Source: Paraburkholderia youngii
GTDB taxonomy: Bacteria > Pseudomonadota > Gammaproteobacteria > Burkholderiales > Burkholderiaceae
Assembly (NCBI RefSeq): GCF_013366925.1
Contig: NZ_JAALDK010000002.1
Location: 310,001-374,000, forward strand
Direction: 5' to 3'
Length of the DNA: 64,000 nucleotides
Below, in pieces: positions 28,028-36,920 of this stretch. Position 1 is the stretch's first letter, and each line of letters opens with the position of its first letter. The notes under the pieces were generated by a model that searched no databases, was not told the DNA's origin, and saw only the letters and a program-made list of their open reading frames with translations. The position numbers were made by a program, and so were the translations under genes.

Positions 28028-29269
28028 TCAGTGGCCAACGGATGCCGCACCCTTTTCGCCCGTCAGCGAGAAGCGGCGGAACCGGTCAAGCGAGAAACCC
28101 TCGATCAGCGGGTGGCTGGTGTCGTTCGCCACCGTGTACGACATCGTCTTGCCGCATACGGGCGTGGCCTTGAAGCCCCAGGTGCCCCATCCCGCATCGA
28201 GGTAGAAGCCCTCAACGGGAGTCTTGCCCATGATGGGCGCAAAGTCAGGCGTCATGTCGGCCATCCCCGCCCATTGCCGCATCACCTTCGCGTGCGACAG
28301 GAACGGGAACATTTCGAGCATGTGGGCAGTGAGGCCTTCCACGAAATCCAGCGTGGAGCGGGTCGAATGCAGCTCGTACGGATCGAGCGACGCACCCATC
28401 ACGAGTTCCCCGCGCGCCGACTGGCTGATGTAGACATGCAGGCTGCCGGACACGAGGATCGGATCGAGCCAGGGCTTGAGCGGCTCGCTCACCATCGCCT
28501 GAAGCGGATGGATGAAGATGGGCGTGCGCACGCCTACCATGTCCGTCATGCGAGGGGTCGAGCCCGCGACGGCGCACAGCACCTTGTTCGTCGAGATGTA
28601 GCCGCGCGAGGTCTTCACCCCTTTGACCTTGCCCCCCACCACGTCGATGCCGAGCACCTCGGTTTGCTGATGAATCTCGACGCCTCGCTGATCCGCCCCG
28701 CGCCCGTAACCCCAAGCCACGGCATCATGCCGCGCGACGGCGCCTGGCGCGTGATACAGCGCTCCCATGATCGGCGCGACACCCCCGCATGAAATATCGA
28801 TCATCGGCGCGGCTTTCTTGACTTCGTTCGGCCCGACGACTTCCGAATCCACCCCGTAGTGTTTGTTGACTTCCGCGCGCCAGCGCATCGTGCGCATCGC
28901 AGAATCGGTATGGGCAAGCGTGTAGTGGCCGCGCGTCGAATAGAACAGGTTGAGGTCGAAGTCCTGAGAAAGGTCCTGCCAAAGTTTCACGGACTCGTCG
29001 TAGAACTTCACGCCTTCGGGCGTCAGATAGTTCGAGCGGATGATCGTGGTGTTACGCCCGGTATTACCTCCACCGATATACCCCTTTTCCAGCACTGCTA
29101 CGTTCGTAATGCCGTGCTCCTTCGCAAGGTAGTACGCCGACGCAAGACCGTGGCCTCCAGCGCCGATGATCACCACGTCATATGAACGACGCAACGTGTC
29201 GTGTCTGGTAAACATTCTCGGTTCGGGGTGTTTCTTCGAGAGAGCGAAGCGGACAAGACGCCATGGCAT
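28028..29269 (-). CDS. mgdA: N-methylglutamate dehydrogenase, beta subunit
   Basis: The 413-residue FAD-dependent amine dehydrogenase subunit resembles sarcosine oxidase beta (SoxB), where the N-methyl group is oxidised. The FAD-binding Rossmann motif is VVIIGAGGHGLASAYYLA near residue 30. Further marks are GNTGRNTTIIRSNYL, GALYHAPGAVARHDAVAW, and the C-terminal DAGWGTWGFKATP flavin segment. The ATG at 29269 has a clear AAAGGAG site and gives the SoxB-like leader (RLVRFALSKKHPEP); the first ATG of the open frame lies 72 bases upstream and has no such support. It is the first dehydrogenase gene of the operon, after purU. Confidence 0.92.
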   Translation of the reverse strand: MPWRLVRFALSKKHPEPRMFTRHDTLRRSYDVVIIGAGGHGLASAYYLAKEHGITNVAVLEKGYIGGGNTGRNTTIIRSNYLTPEGVKFYDESVKLWQDLSQDFDLNLFYSTRGHYTLAHTDSAMRTMRWRAEVNKHYGVDSEVVGPNEVKKAAPMIDISCGGVAPIMGALYHAPGAVARHDAVAWGYGRGADQRGVEIHQQTEVLGIDVVGGKVKGVKTSRGYISTNKVLCAVAGSTPRMTDMVGVRTPIFIHPLQAMVSEPLKPWLDPILVSGSLHVYISQSARGELVMGASLDPYELHSTRSTLDFVEGLTAHMLEMFPFLSHAKVMRQWAGMADMTPDFAPIMGKTPVEGFYLDAGWGTWGFKATPVCGKTMSYTVANDTSHPLIEGFSLDRFRRFSLTGEKGAASVGH

Positions 29270-29341
29270 AACACACACTCCTTTGTGTTGCCCCGCAAGG
29301 GGGCGACTCTGCGACCTGAACAACCAAAGATGACCGAGCAA

Positions 29342-30205
29342 CTACCGCAGGACGATGGTCTTGTTGCCGTGGACGAGCACACGATCCTCGAGGTGATAGC
29401 GTAAGCCCCGCGCCAGTACGGCCTTTTCGATATCGCGGCCAAGCCTCACGAGATCGTCTGGCCGGTCCGAATGGCGCACGCGAATCACGTCCTGCTCGAT
29501 GATCGGCCCCTGGTCCAGTTCTTCCGTCACGTAGTGACAGGTGGCACCCGTGAGCTTCACGCCGCGCCCGTATGCCTGGTGATAAGGCTTGGCGCCCACG
29601 AAGCTCGGCAGGAACGAGTGATGGATGTTGATGATTCGCCCCGGATAGGCCGAGCAAAGGGTCGGAGACAGAACCTGCATGTAGCGCGCGAGCACCATCG
29701 TGTCGGCGCGCGCATCGTCGAACAGGCGCTGGACTTGGTCGTACGCCTGTGCCTTGTTGTCGGGGGTGACGGGCACGTAGTGAAACGGAATGCCGTGCCA
29801 CTCGACGAAGCTGCGCCACGTCTCGTGATTCGAGATCACGCACGGAATCTCGATGTCCAGCTCACCCGCCTTCCAGCGCGCGAGCAGATCGTAGAGACAG
29901 TGTTCGAGCTTCGATACGAGTATCACGACCCGCTTCTTGACCGAGTTGTCGGAGATCTTCCAGTCCATCGCATACTCGCGAGCGATGTTGGCAAAGCGCT
30001 CGCGAAACGCGTTGATGCCGAATGGCAGCGACTCCGCTGCAATCTCATGACGCATGAAAAAGCGCTTTTCGATCTCGTCCGCGTGATGAGTGGCCTCGGT
30101 GATCCACGCGTGATGTTCGGCCAGGAACGTGCTTACAGCGGAAACGATCCCGATGCGGTCGGGACACGAAAGGGTAAGCGTGAAGCGGTGCATGGAGGAG
30201 GACAT
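29342..30205 (-). CDS. purU: Formyltetrahydrofolate deformylase
   Basis: The 287-residue protein hydrolyses 10-formyl-tetrahydrofolate to formate and tetrahydrofolate. An N-terminal ACT domain (FTLTLSCPDRIGIVSAVSTFLAEHH) is followed by a formyltransferase-fold domain with VVILVSKLEHCLYDLL, CVISNH, NIHHSFLPSFVGAKPYHQA and TGATCHYVTEELDQGPII; the catalytic Asn/His/Asp set is present. Several in-frame ATGs exist (30214, 30205, 30193) and none has a clear Shine-Dalgarno; 30205 was chosen. With FolD it forms a route from methylene-H4F to formate, replacing the FtfL/MtdA/Fch set of other methylotrophs, and frees H4F for the dehydrogenase. Confidence 0.92.
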   Translation of the reverse strand: MSSSMHRFTLTLSCPDRIGIVSAVSTFLAEHHAWITEATHHADEIEKRFFMRHEIAAESLPFGINAFRERFANIAREYAMDWKISDNSVKKRVVILVSKLEHCLYDLLARWKAGELDIEIPCVISNHETWRSFVEWHGIPFHYVPVTPDNKAQAYDQVQRLFDDARADTMVLARYMQVLSPTLCSAYPGRIINIHHSFLPSFVGAKPYHQAYGRGVKLTGATCHYVTEELDQGPIIEQDVIRVRHSDRPDDLVRLGRDIEKAVLARGLRYHLEDRVLVHGNKTIVLR

Positions 30206-30683
30206 GGTGCGCATCGAACCGAAGTGGAGAGTCGTTGAGCACAACAGTAGCCAGATAAAACGCCACCGTCAACGTGAATCAACTTTTTTTCTTGTCAGGA
30301 AACACCCGTACGACTTTTCTACCCATGGGGGAGTATCGCGATGCATGTAATCCCACCACCCAGAAAATCGCTCCCGTCTACCCCAAAAATGCTCTGCAAT
30401 CCCCACCCCGAGTCCGTGGTACATCTATGCTCGCGACACGTATCTGTCGAAAGCTTGCCTTTTGAATAGCGTGAATGCGAAGAGCGGGATGAGTGCGCAC
30501 CCCCGACAGGCAGGTGCGGATTTGCGCGAGGCGTCGAACTTGTCGATGTGCGCTCGGTCGACGCAGCGCTCAATCGCTGTCAGTTCGACCGTGCGCTAGT
30601 TGATGCCGTGGCGCGCGAAAGGCAGTCGTCCCGCCGGCGCGCCAGTTTGTGGAAGGTCGTGATGCCAGAACGCAGGTGAAATG
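30206..30683. other. Upstream region of methylamine operon
   Basis: No gene is supported in these 478 bases between purU and the XRE regulator. It carries a sigma70-like promoter for purU at its left end (listed separately), with AT-richer sequence from about 30275 to 30480. Short open frames here have no homology or ribosome sites. The operator of the XRE-cupin regulator is expected in this region but was not pinpointed. Confidence 0.4.
30244..30272 (-). promoter_or_regulatory. Sigma70-like promoter for purU/mgd operon
   Basis: On the minus strand TTGACG and TACTGT are separated by 17 bases, giving a predicted transcription start near 30237, about 30 bases ahead of the chosen purU start. 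The -10 box is weak, as expected for a regulated promoter. Confidence 0.45.
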
Positions 30684-31328
30684 CTATTCACTCACGTCGG
30701 GCGAGTGCCCGTAGATGATGACGGTAATGAAGCGGATGGGCAATTTGATTAGTCGTTCGGGGCCATGCGCAACCGAACCTTGAAAGGTCAGTGCGTCGCC
30801 GGGCTGCAGCAGATAACTGCGATTGCCATGGCGATATTCCATTTTTCCCTGCAGCATATAGATGAACTCGGTGCCGGGGTGCTCGAAAGTAGGAAATACC
30901 TCGGCTTCGTCGTCCAGCGTGATGAGGAACGGTTCGAACAGCTTGACGGGCCCCTGGTCATAGGCGAGCAGATGATACGTGTGCCCTTTGGTGGTACCGC
31001 GCCGCACTACCTCCATTCCAGTGCCCGACTTCACGTGCTGCGCATTCCCCTGGCGATGCTCGAAGTTCTTGAATAGCGCGGAAATCGATATGCCCAGTGC
31101 GCGCGCAAGGCTCACGATAGAGTCCAGGCTGGTCGAGACCTGCCCGTTCTCGATCTTCGACACCATGCTGCGCGACAGACCGCTTTGCTCCGCGAGGTCG
31201 GCAATCGTCAGTCCCTGATTCGTCCGGTGCTCCTTGACGACCTTCCCAAGGAATGCCTCGATCGACCTCCCGTCGCCAGTCTCATCAGACTCACTGGCAA
31301 ACAACTCGGAATCTTTTTCGCTTTTCAT
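30684..31328 (-). CDS. XRE-cupin transcriptional regulator
   Basis: The 214-residue protein has an N-terminal XRE helix-turn-helix at about residues 28-85 (LTIADLAEQSGLSRSMVSKIENG) and a C-terminal cupin at about 125-205 (FEHPGTEFIYMLQGKMEYRHG, LLQPGDALTF). Such regulators bind small molecules or metals in the cupin and control amine and amino-acid catabolic genes. It lies upstream of, and in the same direction as, the methylamine operon, 478 bp before purU, so control of that operon is the natural inference. The effector, perhaps an amine or a glutamate derivative, is not known from sequence. Confidence 0.85.
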   Translation of the reverse strand: MKSEKDSELFASESDETGDGRSIEAFLGKVVKEHRTNQGLTIADLAEQSGLSRSMVSKIENGQVSTSLDSIVSLARALGISISALFKNFEHRQGNAQHVKSGTGMEVVRRGTTKGHTYHLLAYDQGPVKLFEPFLITLDDEAEVFPTFEHPGTEFIYMLQGKMEYRHGNRSYLLQPGDALTFQGSVAHGPERLIKLPIRFITVIIYGHSPDVSE

Positions 31329-31457
31329 CGCTCGGCTCTACACGTGACTATCGACAACCGGATGCGGAGACCCATGCGTAACGGCCCGCACTCGCATAGT
31401 ACCAGCGGCTGGCGAAGGAAGGACGAGTTCTTTCCGTCTGGCTATCGACGTGCGATG

Positions 31458-32117
31458 TCAGCCACGGGACAGATTGCGGCGCGCATGGTGCTCCTGGTGC
31501 CAGACGACGGCCTCAACCCTCGAATGCAGATCGAGCTTGTGCAACAGGTGCTTGACGTGCACCTTGACGGTTCCCACGCTGATATCGAGCTTGCGCGCTA
31601 TTTCCTTGTTGCATAGGCCTTTTACCAGATATTCCAGGACTTCGTACTCGCGTGGCGAGAGGCCCGTCCCGTTGACGTGAGGAGGCTGTCTGGCGGACAA
31701 AGCATCAAACAGCTTGCCCGTCACCGCTTCGCTGAGCACGGACGTGCCCTGCAGCGCTTTCTGGAGGCAAAGGCACAACTGCTCGGGCTCCATGTCCTTC
31801 AATAGATACCCGCTTGCGCCAGCGCGAAAAGCTGCGATGACATCGCGCTCGTTGTCCGATACGGTCAGTATCAAAAAGCGGGCTTGTACGCCATGTTGCC
31901 GTAGCGACTCTAGCGTTTCGATTCCACTCATATCCGGCATGCTCAGATCGACCAGGACAAGATCGGGCTTGAGCTGAATCGCAAGTTCAACGCCTGCACG
32001 GCCGGACGAGGCTTCCCCGACGACTCGAAACGCCTGATTCATCTGAATGAGCTGCGCAACACTCTTGCGAAAGAGCGCATGATCGTCGATTAGCAGTACG
32101 GTATAGACGGGGTCCAT
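31458..32117 (-). CDS. NarL/FixJ-type response regulator, orphan paralogue
   Basis: This 219-residue response regulator has a receiver domain with D11-D12 and phospho-acceptor D57 (LVDLSMPD), and a LuxR-type helix-turn-helix at about 152-210 (LSPREYEVLEYL, GTVKVHVKHLLHKL). It is highly similar to the regulator at 2580-3233, especially in the DNA-binding helix. The second of two nearby ATGs (32117) has the better spaced GAGGA site. No intact histidine kinase is adjacent: the 850 bases upstream hold only a decayed frame. It may be an orphan, or may be served by the kinase at 405-2213. Confidence 0.88.
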   Translation of the reverse strand: MDPVYTVLLIDDHALFRKSVAQLIQMNQAFRVVGEASSGRAGVELAIQLKPDLVLVDLSMPDMSGIETLESLRQHGVQARFLILTVSDNERDVIAAFRAGASGYLLKDMEPEQLCLCLQKALQGTSVLSEAVTGKLFDALSARQPPHVNGTGLSPREYEVLEYLVKGLCNKEIARKLDISVGTVKVHVKHLLHKLDLHSRVEAVVWHQEHHARRNLSRG

Positions 32118-32971
32118 TCCCATTCCTCATGCTTGACCAGCTTGGGCCGGGATTCAGCCACTTGTCACAACTCGATCATCACCCTTGCAGCGAAATCAAT
32201 CTGCGCGGCTGTGTGAAATCCTCATCACCCCGCGTGCGATCCCCATCCGGTCAGCCAATTGCCGTACCGAGTTTGTGAACTGACTCGCACCTAGTGCGTA
32301 GATCCGCAGACCAACGTGCACCGTGTGCATCGAGTGCTCGAGCGCCCACAAGAGGTCCGCTTCCTCGGAGAACCACCGGGCAACGGCGGTCGGCAACACG
32401 TGTGCTGCACCGGTGCCGGCCTGCGCCATCAATGGGTCCCCCGTCCAAACTTCGATCCGCGAAAGATCCGCCTACGCGGCGAACGCATTCGCGCAATCTT
32501 CCAGAGCCGCTTCCGACATGACGAACCGGTGTTCGGTGCCGTTCGGATCCGCTGGAAAAAGAACTCATCGCGGCTTCTCCAGATTAGCCTTCTGACGTCC
32601 GAAACAGGATCCTGGAGATTCAAGGCTATATCAATGCCCAGTGCGAGGTAGTCCTGGGAGAAGGTCCTTGAAGGGGCCGCAAACGGTCGCCACCCCCAGA
32701 TAGCGTCTCGACGATGGGGTACGTGGATGCGCTCCTGTCTTGCCGTGGCGCCTGGCCCCTGCTGGGGCTGCCTACCCCCTGGAGGTATTACTAGAATGAA
32801 GTTGCCATATCTAGCACCTGAACTGACACTATGGGCCAATGGAATTCAAGCAAAGATCTGGTCGTGCCGGTGTCATCGCGCTTCTTCGAACGCCGCCCCC
32901 TCGCCTGGCTCCCGCTCCAGCACCGAAAATGACCAGGTCCTGGACGGCACGGCAACCGGATCGATTTGCAC
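32118..32971. other. Stretch without an intact gene
   Basis: This 854-base stretch between the orphan regulator and the MHS transporter holds no intact gene. Its minus strand carries a broken coding remnant (listed separately) at about 32190-32690. The 32700-32971 part shows nothing recognisable apart from a GC-rich block. Confidence 0.5.
32193..32687 (-). pseudogene. Remnant of a possible PilJ/NarX-type sensor gene
   Basis: On the minus strand a coding-like segment reads SQDYLALGIDIALN, then DPVSDVRRLIWRSRDEF and RIRTAPNT. The order and spacing recall the PilJ/NarX N-terminal sensor domain, which has a SQR..YLAL helix followed by a second helix and an APxT turn. The frame is then lost; about 130 bases on, another frame continues with FSEEADLLWALEH and SQFTNSVRQLADRMG up to a stop. 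No start, kinase domain or continuous frame remains. It lies directly upstream of the orphan regulator on the same strand, so it could be the decayed sensor once partnered with it. The family assignment is by eye and tentative. Confidence 0.3.
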
Positions 32972-34357
32972 TCACCGCGCCAGAGGATGCGGCGAGTGCG
33001 CGGACGCTCGCGCGCCCGGCGCCACGGCCGCCTCATCTCCCGGCTCCGCGGACAGATCGCGCTTGAAAGTCTCTGCGAGGAAAAACGCGCACACGAGGCT
33101 CAGCAATCCTGTCACCGCGATATAGATCGAAATGGGCAACGTGTGGCCAAAGGTCGCGAACAGATAGGTGGCGATCAATGGCGTCGGTCCCGACGTGATG
33201 ATGCCGGCGATTTGATACGGCAGCGAAGCACCTGTATAACGCACCCGGGTCCCGAACAGTTCAGCGAACCACGTCGATTGCACGCCGTACACCGACGCCT
33301 GGCTCAACGCGATGCCGCAGACGTACGCCACGAAAATCAAAGTCGGATTGCGTGTGTCGAGCAACGGGAAGAACGCGAATCCATAGATTGCCACGAATAC
33401 CGCGCCGAGCATGAAGACGGTCCGGCGTCCGATAGCGTCCGACAGCTTGCCGAACAGCGGCAGCGTGAACAGCGCAACCACGCAGCCCACAATGATGGCG
33501 TTCAGCAGCAGTCCGCGCGACAAGCCGAGCCGCGTCGTTCCGTACACCAGCACGAACACGTTGATCACGTTGAAGGTGATGTCGACCGCGAAGCGCGTGC
33601 CGATCGTCAGCACGAGGTCTTTCGGATGCCGGCGCAGCAATTCGATCAGCGGCGCTTTCACGACCTGCCTGCTCGCCTTGATCTGTTCGAATACCGGCGA
33701 CTCCATGACGCGCAGGCGGATGAACAGGCCGATCGCGATCAGCGCGACGCTCAGCAGGAACGGCAGGCGCCATCCCCAAGAGTAGAACGCCTCCGACGGC
33801 AGACTCGAGACGGCTTTGAACACGGCGGTCGAGAGCATCAATCCGAGCGGCACGCCCAATTGCGGGAACGCGCCGAAGAAACCACGTTTTCTGGCCGGTG
33901 CCGTTTCGACCACCATCAGCACCGCCCCGCCCCATTCGCCGCCGACGCCGAGCCCTTGCAGGAAGCGCATCGCGACCAGCAGCATCGGCGCCCAGACGCC
34001 GATCGAGGCGTAAGTCGGCAGCAGGCCGATCACGAAGGTGCCGACGCCCATGATCGTCAGCGTCGCGACGAGCGTCGCCTTACGTCCGATGCGATCGCCG
34101 AAGTGCCCGAAAAACACGGCGCCGAAGGGCCGGGCGAGATAGCCGACCGCAAAACTTCCGAACGCCGCGATGGTGCCGACCATCGGATCGAACGAGGGAA
34201 AGAACAGCTTGGCGAAGACCAGCGCCGAAGCGGTGGCATAGAGAAAAAAGTCGTACCACTCGATAGCGGTCCCGACCACCGAGGCGACCAGCACACGGTT
34301 GACGGCCGACCGACCGATAACCGGCGCGTTGCCGGATGAAATGGGCGATGTTTTCAC
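32972..34357 (-). CDS. MHS-family major facilitator transporter
   Basis: The 461-residue inner-membrane protein has about 12 hydrophobic segments and the MHS signatures: GTAIEWYDFFLYATAS at the first helix, GYLARPFGAVFFGHFGDRIGRK in loop 2-3, and RFLQGLGVGGEWGGAVLM in helix 4. The family takes up organic acids, betaines and proline with protons. It starts at GTG with a strong GGGAGGAG site. The next gene upstream on the same strand, an M24-fold enzyme, starts 89 bp away, so the pair probably takes up and processes one compound. The substrate cannot be deduced from the sequence. Confidence 0.88.
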   Translation of the reverse strand: MKTSPISSGNAPVIGRSAVNRVLVASVVGTAIEWYDFFLYATASALVFAKLFFPSFDPMVGTIAAFGSFAVGYLARPFGAVFFGHFGDRIGRKATLVATLTIMGVGTFVIGLLPTYASIGVWAPMLLVAMRFLQGLGVGGEWGGAVLMVVETAPARKRGFFGAFPQLGVPLGLMLSTAVFKAVSSLPSEAFYSWGWRLPFLLSVALIAIGLFIRLRVMESPVFEQIKASRQVVKAPLIELLRRHPKDLVLTIGTRFAVDITFNVINVFVLVYGTTRLGLSRGLLLNAIIVGCVVALFTLPLFGKLSDAIGRRTVFMLGAVFVAIYGFAFFPLLDTRNPTLIFVAYVCGIALSQASVYGVQSTWFAELFGTRVRYTGASLPYQIAGIITSGPTPLIATYLFATFGHTLPISIYIAVTGLLSLVCAFFLAETFKRDLSAEPGDEAAVAPGARASAHSPHPLAR

Positions 34358-34446
34358 GTCTCCTCCCTTCTCTGGGAATCTATGTTTTGAACTGCTGCGT
34401 GTCGGCGGCGCAGGGCCGCCCGCACGTTACGATCAGTTCACTGTGC

Positions 34447-35613
34447 TCACCAGTGCAGTTCCATCGGGAAATGGTCGAGCGTTTCGACGCCGCCCGAGGT
34501 CAACCGCACGATACGTTCCGTGCGCAGGCCGCCGACGTTCGGCACCGTGATCGTCGCCTTCAGCGTAAAGACCATGTTTTCCTGCAGCACGGTCCTGTTG
34601 CCCGGCCCGATCCACGGCGCTTCTTCTTCCGGGTCCATGCCGGTGCCGTGACCGGTGCCATGGCCGCGCGCTTCGCTCGAGTATTGCTCGTAGTTCGACT
34701 TCACCAGCGCCTGCTGGATCACCGCGTTCAACTCCATGGCCGCCATGCCGGGACGCGCGGCGGCCAGCCCCGCTTCGACCGCGCGCGCCGCTGCCGCGAC
34801 GATCGCCATCTTCTCTGGATTCGCCGGACCGTAGGTAAAACCGCGTCCGCCGTCGGCCACGTACCCACGATAACGCGCACCGATGTCGGTCATGATGAGG
34901 TCGCCCGGTTGCAGGATGCGGTCGGTGGGGCGCGCCAGGTTATACGCCGAGCGCGGACCGGATTGCACCATCGAATCGAACGCGGTCCGGTCCGCGCCTC
35001 CCGCGAGCATCGCGCGGTCGGCGATCAAAGCGAGTTCGCGCTCGGTGTAGGGACGGCCGTCGGCGAGCGCGTCGCGAATCGCGGCCATCGCCGAATCGGT
35101 CAAGGCCGCGGCTTTGCGCATCAGCGCGACCTCGGGCTCGCTTTTGATCGCCTTGATCTCGGCCAGCACCATCGTCGGTTCGAGCTTCAGTTCGCCGAGA
35201 CCGGCGTTCAGGCGCTGCAACAGGTCCGCGGGGATATAGGCGGCGCCAGCGAGGCCGACCGTGCCGCTGCGGTGCCGCGCAGAAAAGGCCTGCACCTGTT
35301 GCGTGACTTCACGCAGACTGCGCACCTCGAAGGCGGTCACGCTCGTCGCGTAATCGAAGCATTGATCCGACACGAACAGCACGGGGTCGCCGTCCACCGG
35401 CAGCAGCAGGATCGCATTGGCAATGTCCGAGACGCCGTCGAGCGGGCGGAACTCGGTGAAGTAGCCGATGTTCGCGCCACGCCAGCAATCGCCGAATGCA
35501 AGCAGGCCGACCAGGCCCGCCTTGTCGAGCGCGCTGCGGACCTTGGCGACGCGGCCGAGGAATTCGTCGGTGGTGATGCCTTCCGGCGGGATGTCTGCAG
35601 TACGGATGTTCAT
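34447..35613 (-). CDS. M24-family aminopeptidase/creatinase-fold enzyme
   Basis: The 388-residue protein has the creatinase-type N-terminal domain (about 1-160) and the pita-bread catalytic domain (about 165-388). Metal-ligand positions seen are the two Asp of DIGARYRGYVADGGRGF, the His in RGHGTGHG and the Glu in LRTERIV. The position usually held by Glu in the TxEPG motif reads TLKATI, so a Lys stands where a metal-binding Glu is expected, and the usual HExP segment reads DPEEEAPW. It may bind metal differently or, like true creatinase, act without metal. Xaa-Pro peptidase, creatinase and ectoine hydrolase-type activities are all conceivable. It is co-directional with the MHS transporter. 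Confidence 0.82.
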   Translation of the reverse strand: MNIRTADIPPEGITTDEFLGRVAKVRSALDKAGLVGLLAFGDCWRGANIGYFTEFRPLDGVSDIANAILLLPVDGDPVLFVSDQCFDYATSVTAFEVRSLREVTQQVQAFSARHRSGTVGLAGAAYIPADLLQRLNAGLGELKLEPTMVLAEIKAIKSEPEVALMRKAAALTDSAMAAIRDALADGRPYTERELALIADRAMLAGGADRTAFDSMVQSGPRSAYNLARPTDRILQPGDLIMTDIGARYRGYVADGGRGFTYGPANPEKMAIVAAAARAVEAGLAAARPGMAAMELNAVIQQALVKSNYEQYSSEARGHGTGHGTGMDPEEEAPWIGPGNRTVLQENMVFTLKATITVPNVGGLRTERIVRLTSGGVETLDHFPMELHW

Positions 35614-35799
35614 TACCTCTTCGCCTCCTGTGCGGCTGCATGCGCGGATGCTGGATGCAGCCGGTCTCGATGCCCATGATGGGAAACCGCCCGCCTTGAA
35701 ATGCAGGGCGACTGCTGCATAGTAGGATTGTTCGATATGCTTTTATAATGAAAAATAACGCAAGATCTATATCAATACGGAATACATGGAGGCGGCATC

Positions 35800-36795
35800 G
35801 TGAGCTCGGCACTTCATCCGGACAGCGGCGCGGGGGTCATCGCGCCGGGCCGCTTCGACCCCACGCGCCTGAAGACGCGCCAATTGGCCCTGATCGTTCA
35901 GCTCGACACCCATCGCTCGGTATTGCGCGCGGCGGACGCCGCGCACATGACCCAACCCGGGGCGACCAAGTTGCTGCGGGAACTGGAAGAGACGATGGGT
36001 GTGCCATTGTTCGAACGCCATCCGCGCGGTGTCGAGCCCACCTGGTACGGCGAGGTGCTGATCCGCCATGCGCGCAGCGTGCTGGCGGAGCTGCAGCACG
36101 CGTACGACGAAGTGTCCGCGCTCAAAGCCGGCCTGACCGGGCAGGCGATGATCGGCACCGAGGTCACGGCGGCCACCAACCTCGTGCCGCAGGCCGTGGC
36201 GCTACTCAAGAAGCGCTTTCCGCAGATTCGCGTCAACATCGAGATGGAGTTCAGCGAGGTGCTGGTGCAGCGTTTGCAGGAAGGCAAGCTGGATATGATC
36301 GTCGCGCGAATCCGCAATCCGGACGATCTGGCGGAACTGCACTACGCCCCGCTCGCAGAAGCTCAGCACGCGCTGTTCGCGCGCGTTGGCCATCCGCTCG
36401 CCAAGCGTAAGGCTCTCAGTTGGAACGAACTGGCGCCGCAAACGTGGATCCTGCCGCCGAAGGGCAACGTGATGCGTAATCAGTTCACACAACTTTTTCT
36501 CGAACGGCAGCTCGCGTTGCCAACGGATGTGGTCGAGAGCTCATCGCTGCCTGTCATCACGAGTCTGCTGCAGATCAGCGATATGATCGCGCCGCTTGCG
36601 CGCGAGCCGGTGCGCCCGTATTGCATTGCCGGCGCGCTCGAACCGCTGCCGTTCGAGCTCGATCTGAAGCTCGGGCCGGCGGGCATCGTCACACGGCGCG
36701 GGGACAGGCTCTCACCGGGTGCGCGGGCGATGCTGCAAGCGCTGCGCGAGGCCGCCGGATTCGATACCGGAACCCCCGACGCCGACAACGACTGA
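35800..36795 (+). CDS. LysR-family regulator
   Basis: This 331-residue LysR regulator has its helix-turn-helix at about residues 25-85 (LKTRQLALIVQLDTHRSVLRAA, MTQPGATKLLRELEE) and an effector domain of the GbpR/PcaQ branch (GTEVTAATNLVPQAVALLKKRFP). It starts with GTG behind a GGAGG site. It is divergent from the M24 enzyme/MHS transporter pair with 186 bp between the starts, and most likely controls them. The downstream convergent gene is the XdhC-like maturation factor. Confidence 0.87.
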   Translation: MSSALHPDSGAGVIAPGRFDPTRLKTRQLALIVQLDTHRSVLRAADAAHMTQPGATKLLRELEETMGVPLFERHPRGVEPTWYGEVLIRHARSVLAELQHAYDEVSALKAGLTGQAMIGTEVTAATNLVPQAVALLKKRFPQIRVNIEMEFSEVLVQRLQEGKLDMIVARIRNPDDLAELHYAPLAEAQHALFARVGHPLAKRKALSWNELAPQTWILPPKGNVMRNQFTQLFLERQLALPTDVVESSSLPVITSLLQISDMIAPLAREPVRPYCIAGALEPLPFELDLKLGPAGIVTRRGDRLSPGARAMLQALREAAGFDTGTPDADND

Positions 36796-36920
36796 CTTAC
36801 CTGGACGGGACTCAGCGCAGGCCGTCCACGGCGAAGGTGCGCGTGGCGGTCGATTTCCTGCGCCAGCAGTTGAGCGATGGACCGCTCGCCTTACGGCACC
36901 TGTGGTGAAATCGGTTCCGC

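Noticed and set aside
24784..28173. Very long open frame (about 1129 codons) on the plus strand opposite the mgd genes
   Set aside because: It is a GC-rich antisense shadow: no homology, Arg/His/Ala-rich composition, and the minus strand encodes four well-conserved subunits with coupled starts.
24122..29269. Heterotetrameric sarcosine oxidase
   Set aside because: Subunit similarity fits, but direct linkage to gmaS and the split mgsABC genes, and the CPVNG delta subunit, point to N-methylglutamate dehydrogenase.
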